Counted from the stretch's first letter, positions 1 through 8,698 are shown. The stretch: DNA of 63,184 nucleotides from Erythrobacteraceae bacterium (GCA_002706445.1 PALE01000074.1:1-63184); one strand, 5' to 3'. Notes: a model not told the origin generated them from the letters alone. Numbers and translations: made by a program.

Positions 1-963
1 GGCGGCGATCCCGACAATGTGACGATCATGGGCGAAAGCGGCGGCGGGTCGAAGGTCAGCCACATGCTCGCAACGCCTGCTGCCGATGGTCTGTTCGACA
101 AGGCGATCATCCAGTCCGGCCCTGGCGTCACCAGCGGCAAGCCCGCCGAAGCAGCCGAGATGTCGGCGGCGTTGATGGCGAAGCTGGGTGTTTCTTCCAT
201 TGCCGAATTGCAGGCCGTCCCTGCGGAAACGCTGCTCGGCGCTGCCCGTGCCGTCGTCTCAGAACGCGCTGCACCTGGCGGCTTTGGCGGGCCCAATTTC
301 GCCCCCATCGCCGACGGCACGGTCCTGCCGCGCGATCCTTTCATCCCCGCAGCGCCCGAGCAATCGAAGGATGTCCCGGTGATGATCGGCTGGAACAAGG
401 ACGAGATGACACTCTTCGTCGCCGCGCAACCGTGGTTCGGCTATCTCAACGATGCCGCGCTCGATACAATGGCGCAGGGCATGGGCGGTAACGCGCCTGC
501 GCTGATCGCGGCCTATCGCGAGGAAAATCCCGATTACAGCCCCTCTCACATCGCCGCACGCGCGATGGGAGCGCGGTTCGCCTATGGCTCCTACATCCTC
601 GCCGACCAGAAGGCACGGCAGGGCGGCGCGCCGGTCTATGTCTATCGCCTCGACTACGAGACGCCCGTGAACGAGGGCATCTTCAAGTCGCCGCACACGC
701 TCGATATCCCCTTCATGTTCGACAATGTGGAGGAATCCCGCGTGCTGGTCGGACCCGGTGAAGGCCCCGAACAGCTGGCTGCCATGATGAGCGATGCGTG
801 GATCAGCTTTGCCAGAACCGGCACGCCGTCGAGCGAACTGCTGCCCGATTGGCCCGCCTATTCGCCGCAGCAGCGCATGGTGATGACCTTCGATACCGAG
901 CCCGCAGTTGTGGACGATCCCGAAGCAGCGGCGCGGCAGATCATGTCGTCAGGCGCAGAATAG
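1..963 (+). CDS. Carboxylesterase type B (partial, 5' end outside window)
   Basis: C-terminal part (320 residues visible) of an alpha/beta-hydrolase of the carboxylesterase type B family, which hydrolyses carboxylic esters. The frame is open from the first base. The nucleophile elbow GESGGG lies at visible residues 11-16 (Ser13). The family acidic residue is probably the Glu in GWNKDEM, and the catalytic His is in SPHTLDIPFMF. The N-terminal part with the oxyanion loop and any signal peptide is outside the window. The substrate cannot be told from sequence. A tRNA gene follows 136 bp downstream, so this is probably the last gene of its transcript. Confidence 0.85.
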   Translation, partial: GGDPDNVTIMGESGGGSKVSHMLATPAADGLFDKAIIQSGPGVTSGKPAEAAEMSAALMAKLGVSSIAELQAVPAETLLGAARAVVSERAAPGGFGGPNFAPIADGTVLPRDPFIPAAPEQSKDVPVMIGWNKDEMTLFVAAQPWFGYLNDAALDTMAQGMGGNAPALIAAYREENPDYSPSHIAARAMGARFAYGSYILADQKARQGGAPVYVYRLDYETPVNEGIFKSPHTLDIPFMFDNVEESRVLVGPGEGPEQLAAMMSDAWISFARTGTPSSELLPDWPAYSPQQRMVMTFDTEPAVVDDPEAAARQIMSSGAE

Positions 964-1099
964 CCACAGCGCGGGTGTCGCCGCGATTGACTTGTGCGGG
1001 GAAAAAACTACGGCGGCACCTGCTCCGGCGGATTGATTCTTTCGCCGGACACCCACCGCAGGTCGGGCGACACGCCGCGACCCACGGAAATCCTCAGGT

Positions 1100-1176
1100 C
1101 GGGGAGTGGCGCAGCCTGGTAGCGCACCTGTTTTGGGTACAGGGGGTCGCAAGTTCGAATCTTGTCTCCCCGACCA
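1100..1176 (+). tRNA. tRNA-Pro (anticodon UGG)
   Basis: The 77-nt cloverleaf has a perfect 7-bp acceptor stem, CGGGGAG at 1100-1106 with CTCCCCG at 1166-1172. The anticodon stem CCTGT/ACAGG holds the loop TTTGGGT with TGG at 1134-1136. The T-arm contains GTTCGAATC. The CCA end is encoded at 1174-1176. A TTGACT hexamer at 987-992 could be a -35 element, but I see no good -10 partner. Confidence 0.95.
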
Positions 1177-1211
1177 TTTCCAACATCGTTGGCTGATTTC
1201 CTGAAAGGGCC

Positions 1212-2267
1212 TTAGCCCTTGGCCGTCGCTTCGAGCACCCAATCGGCAAGCGCGTCGCTCGCCAGTTCGGCCGCCGCCACGCCGAGCGCCTGAACCGCGC
1301 TGATGCGGTCGCGCGGGGTCCCCTCGGCGGGTGTGCCGACGAAAGCCTTGCCGCCGGTCTGGAGGAGGATTTGCAGGCCCTTTGCCCCGTCCGCCCCGCT
1401 TCCTGACAAGAGCCCGCCGGTCGCAGGCAGCTTCGCGCGCGCGATCGAACCCAGCAACAGGTCGGCACAGGGCCGGATGCCGCCAACAGGATCGCGAGCG
1501 GCAACGCGCAGGCGCGGCGGCGAACCGGCCTCGACGATCACGTGGTTCATGCGGTCGAATGCGACCGCCACCGTGCCCGGAGACAGCAGGGTTCCGTCTT
1601 TGGCTTCGGCAATGGTGCAGGTCGCCGCTGCGCTGGCATTGGCGATTGCGTTTTCGACCGGCTCGCGGTCAGCATCGACCAGGATGATCGTCGGCGGACA
1701 GGCTGCAGGATAGGCTGCAATCATCTGCATCGCCGGCTCGAGCCCTGCCTGTCCGCAGGCAATCACCACCAGGCTTCCATCGGAGACATAGTCGGTATGC
1801 TTACTTGCAGGTGCCGCTGCGGCTTCGGCCGCCGCAATCTCGCTCTTGGCTTCTTCCTGACCCAGCTCGCCGCTGTGCGCGCGGCGCACGATGTCGCCGA
1901 GCTTCGCCACGGTTGCGTCAAATTCCTCAGGGGTGGAATGGAGCGGCTTGGGGAAGCAATGCACCGCGCCGCGCTCCATGGCTTTCGCCGCGACCCCCGA
2001 TCCCACCTGCGCCACGCTCGACAGCATGATGACCGGCATGGGACGCTCTTCCATGATCTCGGACAGGAAATCGAGCCCGCTCATTCCCGGCATTTCGACG
2101 TCGAGAGTGAGCACATCGGGGTGGCACTCGGCCATCTTGCTGCGTGCCTCGTCTGCGTTCGAGGCGACTCCGCAGACATCGACACCCTTGGCGTTTTCCA
2201 GAATGCCGCAGAACAGCGCGCGCATCGCGGCTGAATCATCGACCACCATCACACGGGTATCGGGCAT
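1212..2267 (-). CDS. Receiver domain fused to a degenerate CheB methylesterase-like domain
   Basis: 351 aa with the layout of CheB. An N-terminal receiver (about 1-125) keeps the acidic pair D10-D11 and the phosphoacceptor D56 in TLDVEMPG. The C-terminal half (about 163-350) aligns along its length with the CheB methylesterase. The nucleophile motif GSSTGG is replaced by ACGQAGL, so the Ser is gone. The His of VQHVH is replaced in ILVDADRE. Only the Asp in SGSGADGAKG remains. It should therefore be unable to demethylate receptors and is probably a phosphorylation-controlled pseudo-enzyme; this is inference. It is transcribed away from the che operon, which encodes a separate intact CheB. It could be annotated simply as cheB. 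Confidence 0.85.
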   Translation of the reverse strand: MPDTRVMVVDDSAAMRALFCGILENAKGVDVCGVASNADEARSKMAECHPDVLTLDVEMPGMSGLDFLSEIMEERPMPVIMLSSVAQVGSGVAAKAMERGAVHCFPKPLHSTPEEFDATVAKLGDIVRRAHSGELGQEEAKSEIAAAEAAAAPASKHTDYVSDGSLVVIACGQAGLEPAMQMIAAYPAACPPTIILVDADREPVENAIANASAAATCTIAEAKDGTLLSPGTVAVAFDRMNHVIVEAGSPPRLRVAARDPVGGIRPCADLLLGSIARAKLPATGGLLSGSGADGAKGLQILLQTGGKAFVGTPAEGTPRDRISAVQALGVAAAELASDALADWVLEATAKG

Positions 2268-2569
2268 GGAACCTCTTTCTGCATAAGACCAGTTAACCAG
2301 AAGCTGAGTTGCACGCGCGCCCGTTCGGGACCCGAACAGGTGCGGGCTTCAGAATGCGCGTTAAGTACGCGCGGACCGCCAAGATTTCTTGTGCGCCGGT
2401 CTAGGGGCTTGCGCCTATTCGGAGCCCAACCGTTCCTCAAATTAACCAGATTACTTCGGGCTCCGAGATCAAATTCATCGCGTTGCGAAAGGGGCGTCAT
2501 GCTCGACTGGTTTGTGAAACGAGCACCGATGCGTGCCATCCCCCAATTCGTCCCGAGGGCCCAATCATC
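2268..2569. other. Divergent intergenic region of the che locus with three inverted repeats
   Basis: About 300 bp between the divergent CheB-like gene and the STAS gene, with no credible ORF. It must hold both promoters, but I cannot pick convincing -35/-10 pairs. It contains three perfect inverted repeats: GTTCGG/CCGAAC (2323-2337), GCGCGT/ACGCGC (2356-2372), and TCGGAGCCC/GGGCTCCGA (2419-2427 with 2458-2466, 30-nt loop). They could be operators or 5'-leader hairpins. Confidence 0.5.
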
Positions 2570-2851
2570 ATGCTGACCTTGCCTACCTTGTGTGACCGCG
2601 CCGCAGCGCGCGCGCTGCATCCCGATATCCGCGACGCGGTCGGCAATGATCCGCTGGTGATCGATGCAGGCGAGGTCCAGCGCATCGGACAGGCGATGCT
2701 GCAGCTGCTGGTGTCCGCCGCGAATACCGACGCCGGCATCACTATCGTTTCGCCCAGCGATGCCATCATCGAAGCGCTGCGCACCGCAGGCCTCGAAACG
2801 GTGCTGGGCGAAGAAATCGATCATGTCGCAGCCGGGGAGAAGGCAGCATGA
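2570..2851 (+). CDS. STAS-domain protein of the chemotaxis operon
   Basis: 93 aa, a single STAS domain (anti-sigma antagonist/MlaB-like fold) covering almost the whole chain. The ATG at 2570 is chosen because the domain begins at once with MLTLPTL; the frame stays open upstream without domain sequence. The loop that carries the phosphorylatable Asp-Ser/Thr in classical antagonists reads AGEVQRIGQAML here, so phospho-regulation through that site is unlikely. The stop overlaps the cheA start by 4 nt (ATGA), which implies translational coupling to the kinase. STAS proteins are found beside cheA in other alphaproteobacterial che operons, where their role is poorly defined. Confidence 0.75.
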   Translation: MLTLPTLCDRAAARALHPDIRDAVGNDPLVIDAGEVQRIGQAMLQLLVSAANTDAGITIVSPSDAIIEALRTAGLETVLGEEIDHVAAGEKAA

Positions 2852-4962
2852 ATGAAGACGATATCCAGCAGATCTTCTTCGTCGAATGCGATGAAGCGCT
2901 AGAGGCAACCGAAAACGGCCTCGACGCCTGCAAGGCCGGGACGCATGATGACGAAACGATCAACGCGATCTTTCGCGGCGTCCACTCGATCAAGGGCGGC
3001 GCAGGCGCTTTCGGGCACAAGGCGCTGGCTGCATACACCCATTGTTTCGAGAACCTGCTGGGCGATATCCGCGAAGGCGATGTGGCGCTCAGTCCGGAGC
3101 TGGTGGACCTGCTGCTGCTCGCTTGCGACCTGCTGCGCGACCATGTCGATGCCGCCCGGACTGGCGGGGATGCACCCGATGATGCGGCGCTGATGGAGCG
3201 CCTCGAAGCAGCCCGTACCGCACCTGTGCAGAGCGCTGACACTACTCCGGCAGAAACAGGCGCAGCCGAGGCGGAAGCCGATCCGCTGGGCGATCTGGGC
3301 GACGATCTCGATGCCCTGCTCGACGAACTCACGGCGGGCGAACCCGCCGCGGCACCTGCCGAATGGCTGGTGCATATCCGCCCGCATGCAGGCGCGATGG
3401 CGAACGGCGGGGAGCCCCTGCTGTGGCTGCGCGAGCTCGAACGGCGGGGCGGGGTCTGCAAGGTCTGCGACATCTCCGAACTCCCGCCGATCCACCAGAT
3501 GGACGTCGATGCGGGCTATCTCGGCTGGACTTTCTCGATGCCCGGATCGGTTGGCCGTGACGAGGTGGCCGACATTTTCGACTTCGCGGGCGATTCTTGC
3601 GGTGTCGCCTATGGAGAGGACGCCGCCATGCCGCCGACCGAACTTGCCGCGCGGCAAGAAGACCCCGCTCCCATGGCGCCCCCTGCGCCGGAGACCAGCG
3701 CCCCTTCACCCATTGAAGCAAAGCCTGAAACTGCGCCCGAGCAGACGAAGCAAGCGACCAATTCGGCGGCCCCGGCGGTCGCGTCGCAGAGCGTGCGCAT
3801 CGACCTTGCCAAACTTGACCGGCTGATTGACGGCGTCGGCGAACTGGTGATCGCGCAGGCCATGCTCGCCCAGCGGCTCGAAAACGAGAGCTTCTCGCAT
3901 ATCGAGGAACTGGCGATGCTCGAAACGCTGGTGCGCGATATCCAGGAGCACGCGATGGCGTTCCGCGCCCAGCCGATCTCTTCGGTGTTCGGACGCGTGC
4001 CGCGTCTGCTGCGCGAACTTGCCGCCAACACCGGCAAGCATGTGCGCCTCGAAGTGACCGGCGAAGGCACCGAACTCGACAAAACCGTGATCGAACGCCT
4101 GTCCGAGCCGATGACCCACTTGATCCGCAACGCCGTCGATCACGGGATCGAATCTCCCGAAGACCGCAAGGCGGCGGGCAAGGATGTCGAAGGTACGCTC
4201 TCGCTGTCGGCGGAACAAAAGGCCGGACGGATCGTTATCAAGATCAAGGACGACGGACGCGGCATCAACAAGGAGCGCGTGCTCGAAAAGGCGATCGAGA
4301 ACGGCATCGTCTCGCCCGATGCGAACCTGTCGGATGACGAAATCAACCAGCTGATCTTCGCGCCCGGCTTCTCCACCGCAGCGCAGGTTACCAGCGTGTC
4401 CGGACGCGGCGTGGGGATGGATGTGGTCAAGTCCAACGTCCGCGATCTGGGCGGGCGGATCGCAATCGATTCCACCCCCGGAGAAGGCACAACCTTCACC
4501 CTTGCCCTACCCCTGACGCTGGCAATCTCGGACGGGATGATCGTCCAGACCGGCGACCAGTCGCTGGTGATCCCGCTCACCCATGTGATCGAAAGCCTGC
4601 GTCCGGGCGAAGCCGACATCAAGGGTCTGGGCACCCAGCGCCAGATGCTGAACGTGCGCGGCAAGTTCGTGCCCGTGATCTCGCTCGGCGAAATGACCGG
4701 CGCGAAAGACCCCATCACCGACCCCACCAAGGGCGTGCTGGTGCTGGTCGAGACCGAAAGCCACGGGCAGGCGGCGATGCTGGTCGATGCGATCAGCGAT
4801 CAACGCCAGTTCGTGATCAAGAACCTCGATGCGAACTATCGCGCGGTCGATAGCGTTGCGGGTGCGACGATCCTCGGCAACGGTCAGGTCGCGCTGATCG
4901 TCGATCTCGATTACCTCGTGCAAACGGTCGTCGCGCCTGCGTCGCTCGCAATTGCAGCCTGA
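2848..4962 (+). CDS. cheA: Chemotaxis histidine kinase CheA
   Basis: 704 aa. CheA autophosphorylates in response to receptors and passes phosphate to CheY and CheB. Visible domains: HPt (about 1-105) with phospho-His46 in RGVHSIKGG; a linker; a P2-like response-regulator docking segment (about 172-258); an Ala/Pro-rich linker; a dimerisation segment (about 315-372); an ATPase with N box HLIRNAVDHGIE (about 423), G1 DDGRGIN (about 467), F box FAPGFST and G2 GRGVGMDV (about 519); and a C-terminal CheW-like domain (about 558-697). Every catalytic motif looks intact. The start overlaps the STAS stop by 4 nt. cheR follows after 14 bp. Confidence 0.97.
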   Translation: MNEDDIQQIFFVECDEALEATENGLDACKAGTHDDETINAIFRGVHSIKGGAGAFGHKALAAYTHCFENLLGDIREGDVALSPELVDLLLLACDLLRDHVDAARTGGDAPDDAALMERLEAARTAPVQSADTTPAETGAAEAEADPLGDLGDDLDALLDELTAGEPAAAPAEWLVHIRPHAGAMANGGEPLLWLRELERRGGVCKVCDISELPPIHQMDVDAGYLGWTFSMPGSVGRDEVADIFDFAGDSCGVAYGEDAAMPPTELAARQEDPAPMAPPAPETSAPSPIEAKPETAPEQTKQATNSAAPAVASQSVRIDLAKLDRLIDGVGELVIAQAMLAQRLENESFSHIEELAMLETLVRDIQEHAMAFRAQPISSVFGRVPRLLRELAANTGKHVRLEVTGEGTELDKTVIERLSEPMTHLIRNAVDHGIESPEDRKAAGKDVEGTLSLSAEQKAGRIVIKIKDDGRGINKERVLEKAIENGIVSPDANLSDDEINQLIFAPGFSTAAQVTSVSGRGVGMDVVKSNVRDLGGRIAIDSTPGEGTTFTLALPLTLAISDGMIVQTGDQSLVIPLTHVIESLRPGEADIKGLGTQRQMLNVRGKFVPVISLGEMTGAKDPITDPTKGVLVLVETESHGQAAMLVDAISDQRQFVIKNLDANYRAVDSVAGATILGNGQVALIVDLDYLVQTVVAPASLAIAA

Positions 4963-4976
4963 ACGGCGGACCGATC

Positions 4977-5855
4977 ATGCCCGCCGCAACCGACACCGCC
5001 ATCGTCCCCGGAGTCAGCCCGCAGGTCTATGACCAGCGCGATTTCGAACGCATCTCGCAGATGATCCGGCGCGAGGCGGGCATCGTGCTCGGAAACAACA
5101 AGCGTATGCTGGCCTATTCGCGCATCGCTCCTCTGGTGCGGCGCAGCGGGCGGCAGACGTTCAAGGAATATCTCGACCTGATCGAGAATGACGGCGCGGA
5201 GCAGACCCGTGCGATTGCCTCGCTCACCACCAATCACACCTACTTCAACCGTGAGCCGCACCATTTCGAACACTTCACCAAGAACGTCCGCCCCGGCCTG
5301 ATCGCGCAGGCACAGCGGGGCGAAACGGTGCGTATTTGGTCGGCCGGATGTTCGAGCGGTGAGGAAATCTACACCCTGCTGATGGTGCTTCTGGGCGAAG
5401 ACCGCAATGAAGGCCGGCAATTGTCGAAGCGCAAGATCGTCGCCCTGGCGAGCGACCTTGCCGAACACGCCGTGCGCGCCGCCGCCGACGCGGTCTATCC
5501 GGCCGAGGCGCTTTCCAAACTGCCGCCCGTCCTGCGCGAAAACTGGAGCGTTGCGGTTGCCGACACCGAGGCCACGAGCCTCGGAATATCGCCTGACATC
5601 AAACAGATGGTGCGCTTTCGCCAGCTCAATCTCTTGCGTCCCTGGCCGTTTGGTTCGCTGTTCGACCTGATCTTCTGCCGCAATGTGATGATCTACTTCG
5701 ACGGCCCTACCAAGGAGCAACTCGTTCTCAATTTCGCACGTCAGCTGAAGCCGGGCGCGCATCTCTACATCGGTCACTCCGAACGGGTGTCGGGGCCTGC
5801 GACCGAACTTCTCGAGCCGGTGGGCACGACAATCTATCGGAGGAAGGCGGCATGA
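4977..5855 (+). CDS. cheR: Chemotaxis protein methyltransferase CheR
   Basis: 292 aa. CheR transfers methyl groups from S-adenosylmethionine to receptor glutamates. The N-terminal all-alpha CheR domain is about 20-80, followed by the SAM-binding domain. The SAM motif is IWSAGCSSGEE, and FDLIFCRNVMIYF is the conserved CheR signature. No C-terminal receptor-tethering extension or TPR is present. The stop overlaps the cheB start by 4 nt (ATGA). Confidence 0.96.
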   Translation: MPAATDTAIVPGVSPQVYDQRDFERISQMIRREAGIVLGNNKRMLAYSRIAPLVRRSGRQTFKEYLDLIENDGAEQTRAIASLTTNHTYFNREPHHFEHFTKNVRPGLIAQAQRGETVRIWSAGCSSGEEIYTLLMVLLGEDRNEGRQLSKRKIVALASDLAEHAVRAAADAVYPAEALSKLPPVLRENWSVAVADTEATSLGISPDIKQMVRFRQLNLLRPWPFGSLFDLIFCRNVMIYFDGPTKEQLVLNFARQLKPGAHLYIGHSERVSGPATELLEPVGTTIYRRKAA

Positions 5856-6928
5856 GTATCCGGGTGCTGGTGGTCGATGATTCCGCGGTGATGCGGGCCC
5901 TGATCCGCCACAAATTGGAATCAGAGCACGATATCGAAGTCGTCGCCTGCGCCACCAATGCCGCCGAAGCGCGCCAGCTGATGAAACAGCTCGATCCCGA
6001 CGTGGTAACGCTCGACATCGAGATGCCGGGAATGGACGGATTGTCCTTCCTGGAAAAGATCATGGAATTGCGCCCGACGCCGGTGATCATTGTCTCCGGT
6101 TCAACCCGCGCAGGAACGCGCGCCACAGCCAAGGCGCTGCAACTGGGGGCGGTCAACTGCTACGCCAAATCAACCCCGAACCGCTCGATCAGCGACGATG
6201 ACGGCGGGCAACTGGCGGAACTGGTGCGCGAAGCTGCCGGCGGGAAGATGCATCCGCATCTGGCCAAGCCCGCCAAGCGACCCAGAGCAGCTTCTTCCGG
6301 TGGTCCGGGTCATCTGGCGCCCGAGGTGATCGTCGTCGGCTCCTCCACCGGCGGAGTGGAGGCGTTGCACACCTTGCTTTCGGGCTTCCCGAAGGACTGC
6401 CCGCCTACGCTGATTGTCCAGCACGTCCACGCCTGCTTTGCACCTGCAATCGTCCAGTCGCTCGACCGCAATGCCGCGCCCAAGGTCGAACTTGCGCAAA
6501 GCGATATCCTGCTTGAGCCGGGAAAGGTGCTTATGGCTCCTGGCGGCGAGAAGCATCTTGCCGTCGCACGTGCAGGAACGCGCGGGTTCCGCAGTGTCCT
6601 GCGCGCCGGCGATCTGATCAGCGGACACCGCCCGAGCGTCGATCGGCTTTTCCAATCGACCGCCGAAACCATCGGCAGCAAAGCGCTCGGTATTCTGCTG
6701 ACCGGCATGGGAGAAGACGGCGCGCGCGGCCTCTTGGCAATGGCACAAACGGGCGCTGCCACTATCGCACAGGACGAAGCCAGCTGCGTCGTCTTCGGCA
6801 TGCCGCGTGCAGCCATCGCGCTGGGCGCTGCTCAGGAGGTTCTGCCCCTCGAACAGATTGCCGGTCGTCTCTTCGCGCGCGAGCGCTCGGCCGCTTCCGC
6901 GCGCCATCATCAGGACATCAACGCATGA
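5852..6928 (+). CDS. cheB: Chemotaxis response regulator / protein-glutamate methylesterase CheB
   Basis: 358 aa. CheB removes methyl groups from receptor glutamates and deamidates glutamines when phosphorylated by CheA. The receiver has D9-D10 and phosphoacceptor D55 (TLDIEMPG). The methylesterase domain has an intact triad: S165 in GSSTGG, H191 in IVQHVH and D289 in GMGEDGARG. It is the active counterpart of the degenerate CheB-like protein at 1212-2267. It is coupled by 4-nt overlaps to cheR upstream and cheD downstream. Confidence 0.96.
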   Translation: MSIRVLVVDDSAVMRALIRHKLESEHDIEVVACATNAAEARQLMKQLDPDVVTLDIEMPGMDGLSFLEKIMELRPTPVIIVSGSTRAGTRATAKALQLGAVNCYAKSTPNRSISDDDGGQLAELVREAAGGKMHPHLAKPAKRPRAASSGGPGHLAPEVIVVGSSTGGVEALHTLLSGFPKDCPPTLIVQHVHACFAPAIVQSLDRNAAPKVELAQSDILLEPGKVLMAPGGEKHLAVARAGTRGFRSVLRAGDLISGHRPSVDRLFQSTAETIGSKALGILLTGMGEDGARGLLAMAQTGAATIAQDEASCVVFGMPRAAIALGAAQEVLPLEQIAGRLFARERSAASARHHQDINA

Positions 6929-7479
6929 ACTTCACCAGTCCGCCTCAACAGATCCGGCAAACCATCATGCAGGGCGAAGCACGCGCGAGCGATGACGAGC
7001 GCATCCTGATGTCCACCATATTGGGGAGTTGCGTCTCCACCTGCATGTTCGACCCTGTCGCGAAGGTCGGCGGTATGAACCATTTCCTGCTGGCCGAACC
7101 GCTCGACAAGGAAAAGAAATCGCAGTTCGACAGCTCCTATGGCCTGTTCCTGATGGAGCTGCTGATCAACGAGATGATCAAGCTGGGGGCGGTCAAACAC
7201 CGGATGAAAGCGCGCCTTTACGGCGGTGCGAATATCAGCTCCGGCCTCGGCCAGATCGGCTCGGTCAACGCCGCCTTCGCTCGCAAATTTCTGAAAGACG
7301 AGGGAATCGAAAAGGTTTTCGAAGACCTCGAAGGAACCAGTGCGCGCCGGATCGAATTCTGCCCCGCTAACGGTCGGGTCCGCTCCCGAACGGTCGCAGA
7401 GGCCCCCGCAATTCCCGCAACTACGCGCAAACCCCAAGGGGCCGGACAAGCCCCCCTTGGTTCTGTCGAACTATTCTAG
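6925..7479 (+). CDS. cheD: Chemoreceptor glutamine deamidase CheD
   Basis: 184 aa. CheD deamidates receptor glutamines and can stimulate receptor-kinase coupling. The catalytic Cys is in STILGSCVSTCMFD and the His in GGMNHFLL, both in the expected places, followed by the conserved YGGANI-type segment. The last 40 residues or so are a Pro/Ala-rich tail beyond the core family fold. The start overlaps the cheB stop by 4 nt, and cheY follows after 19 bp. Confidence 0.94.
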   Translation: MNFTSPPQQIRQTIMQGEARASDDERILMSTILGSCVSTCMFDPVAKVGGMNHFLLAEPLDKEKKSQFDSSYGLFLMELLINEMIKLGAVKHRMKARLYGGANISSGLGQIGSVNAAFARKFLKDEGIEKVFEDLEGTSARRIEFCPANGRVRSRTVAEAPAIPATTRKPQGAGQAPLGSVELF

Positions 7480-7498
7480 TCCATCAAAGGAGCACCAA

Positions 7499-7900
7499 AT
7501 GCACGCCACCTCGCACGAGACCACTGCGGCCCGTCCACCGATCAGCGTGCTGACGGTCGACGACAGCGCCAGCATGCGCGCGCTGCTGCGCGCCGCGCTG
7601 ACGAATGGCGGCTTTGCAGTCGAACAGGCAGAGGACGGTCAGGAAGCGCTCGAATGGCTCGCTGCCAATGAAGTCGATGTGGTCATCACCGACATCAATA
7701 TGCCGCGGCTCGACGGCTTCGGTCTGATCGAAAAGCTGCGCATGACTGCGCTGCATGCCGATCGTCCGATCCTGGTGCTGACGACCGAAAGCTCGGAAGA
7801 AAAGAAAGCGCGCGCGCGCGATGCCGGGGCGACCGGCTGGATCGTGAAGCCCTTCGACGCCGAAAAACTCACCACCGCGCTGCGCCGCGTCACACCGTAA
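7499..7900 (+). CDS. cheY: Chemotaxis response regulator CheY
   Basis: 133 aa, a stand-alone receiver domain with no output domain. Acidic pair in TVDDSASMR, phosphoacceptor Asp in VITDINMPRLDG, switch Thr in LTTESS and the conserved Lys in IVKPFD. The ATG at 7499 is chosen over an upstream in-frame start because AAAGGAG lies 7 nt before it. Its target (flagellar motor or another output) is not encoded in the window, since no flagellar genes are visible. Confidence 0.94.
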   Translation: MHATSHETTAARPPISVLTVDDSASMRALLRAALTNGGFAVEQAEDGQEALEWLAANEVDVVITDINMPRLDGFGLIEKLRMTALHADRPILVLTTESSEEKKARARDAGATGWIVKPFDAEKLTTALRRVTP

Positions 7901-7928
7901 GCCACCCATCTCAGGAGCCACTTTCGTC

Positions 7929-8369
7929 ATGCGCCATGAACTGATCACTTTCGGGATCGAGTCCCAGCTGTTCGGGATCGATATCATGACCATCCGCGAA
8001 ATCCGCGCGTGGTCGCCGGTCACCCGCCTGCCGCGCGTTCCCGAATATGTTGCAGGCGTGGTCAATCTGCGCGGGACCGTGCTGCCGGTGATCGACCTGT
8101 CGGTGCGGCTGGGCTGGCCTGCGACCGAAACGACGCCGCGCAATCCCATCGTGGTGACCGAATTCGAAGGACAATCGCGCGGGCTGATCGTCCATGACGT
8201 CAATGATATCGTCTCGATCGACGGCGACACGATGCAGCAGCCCGATGCCGGCGCGCATGATGAAATCTCGCATTTCCTGCTCGGGATTGCCCCGCTCGAC
8301 GATCAGATGGTGATGGTGCTCGACCTCAAGAAACTGATGTCCGCAGACGAGTTGGATCTCGCCGCGTGA
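7929..8369 (+). CDS. cheW: Chemotaxis coupling protein CheW
   Basis: 146 aa, a single CheW/SH3-like domain that links CheA to chemoreceptors. Typical segments are FGIDIMTIREIRAW near the N-terminus, VAGVVNLRGTVLPVIDL in the middle and GLIVHDVNDIV after it. A GGAGC ribosome site precedes the ATG. The stop overlaps the GTG start of the next small gene by 4 nt. Confidence 0.95.
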   Translation: MRHELITFGIESQLFGIDIMTIREIRAWSPVTRLPRVPEYVAGVVNLRGTVLPVIDLSVRLGWPATETTPRNPIVVTEFEGQSRGLIVHDVNDIVSIDGDTMQQPDAGAHDEISHFLLGIAPLDDQMVMVLDLKKLMSADELDLAA

Positions 8370-8659
8370 ACGCCCCCTTCCTAGCCCCCAACGCAGGCCG
8401 CGCTGCACACAGTCCGGGCCTCTTCCACGCCGCCGCAGCGCGGCTGAGAGCAATTGCACTCCAGGCCGAAGACCTCGGCGCGGAACTTTGCGGCGATCCT
8501 GATGTGGTCCAACGCCACCTCACCGCGCTGCAATCGATTGACCGGCTGGCGCAGAACATCAGCCAGATCGCCGCCGTTATCGCAGCGGACGATCCGGTTT
8601 CGGCGATTGACGATGTTCAGCTGGCTGAACTTAAGGAGTTGCTGCGAAAGGCAGCCTAG
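8366..8659 (+). CDS. Small helical protein at the end of the che operon, unknown function
   Basis: 97 aa beginning at GTG within a GTGA overlap with the cheW stop, so translation is coupled to the coupling protein. I do not recognise the family. The chain is Ala- and Leu-rich and predicted helical by eye, with no membrane segment or signal peptide; residues about 20-95 could form two or three long helices. Position and coupling suggest a role in the chemosensory complex, but nothing in the sequence proves it. Confidence 0.65.
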   Translation: MNAPFLAPNAGRAAHSPGLFHAAAARLRAIALQAEDLGAELCGDPDVVQRHLTALQSIDRLAQNISQIAAVIAADDPVSAIDDVQLAELKELLRKAA

Positions 8660-8674
8660 GCATACTGCCTAGGC
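8654..8674. terminator. Palindromic hairpin between convergent genes
   Basis: GCCTAGGC (8654-8661) and GCCTAGGC (8667-8674) flank the loop ATACT. The unit is its own reverse complement, so an 8-bp stem forms on either strand. The stop of the che-terminal gene lies in the left arm. There is no T-run, so it is at best a candidate bidirectional terminator. Confidence 0.4.
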
Positions 8675-8698
8675 GCGCTCGCGCTTATTCACCCCCGC

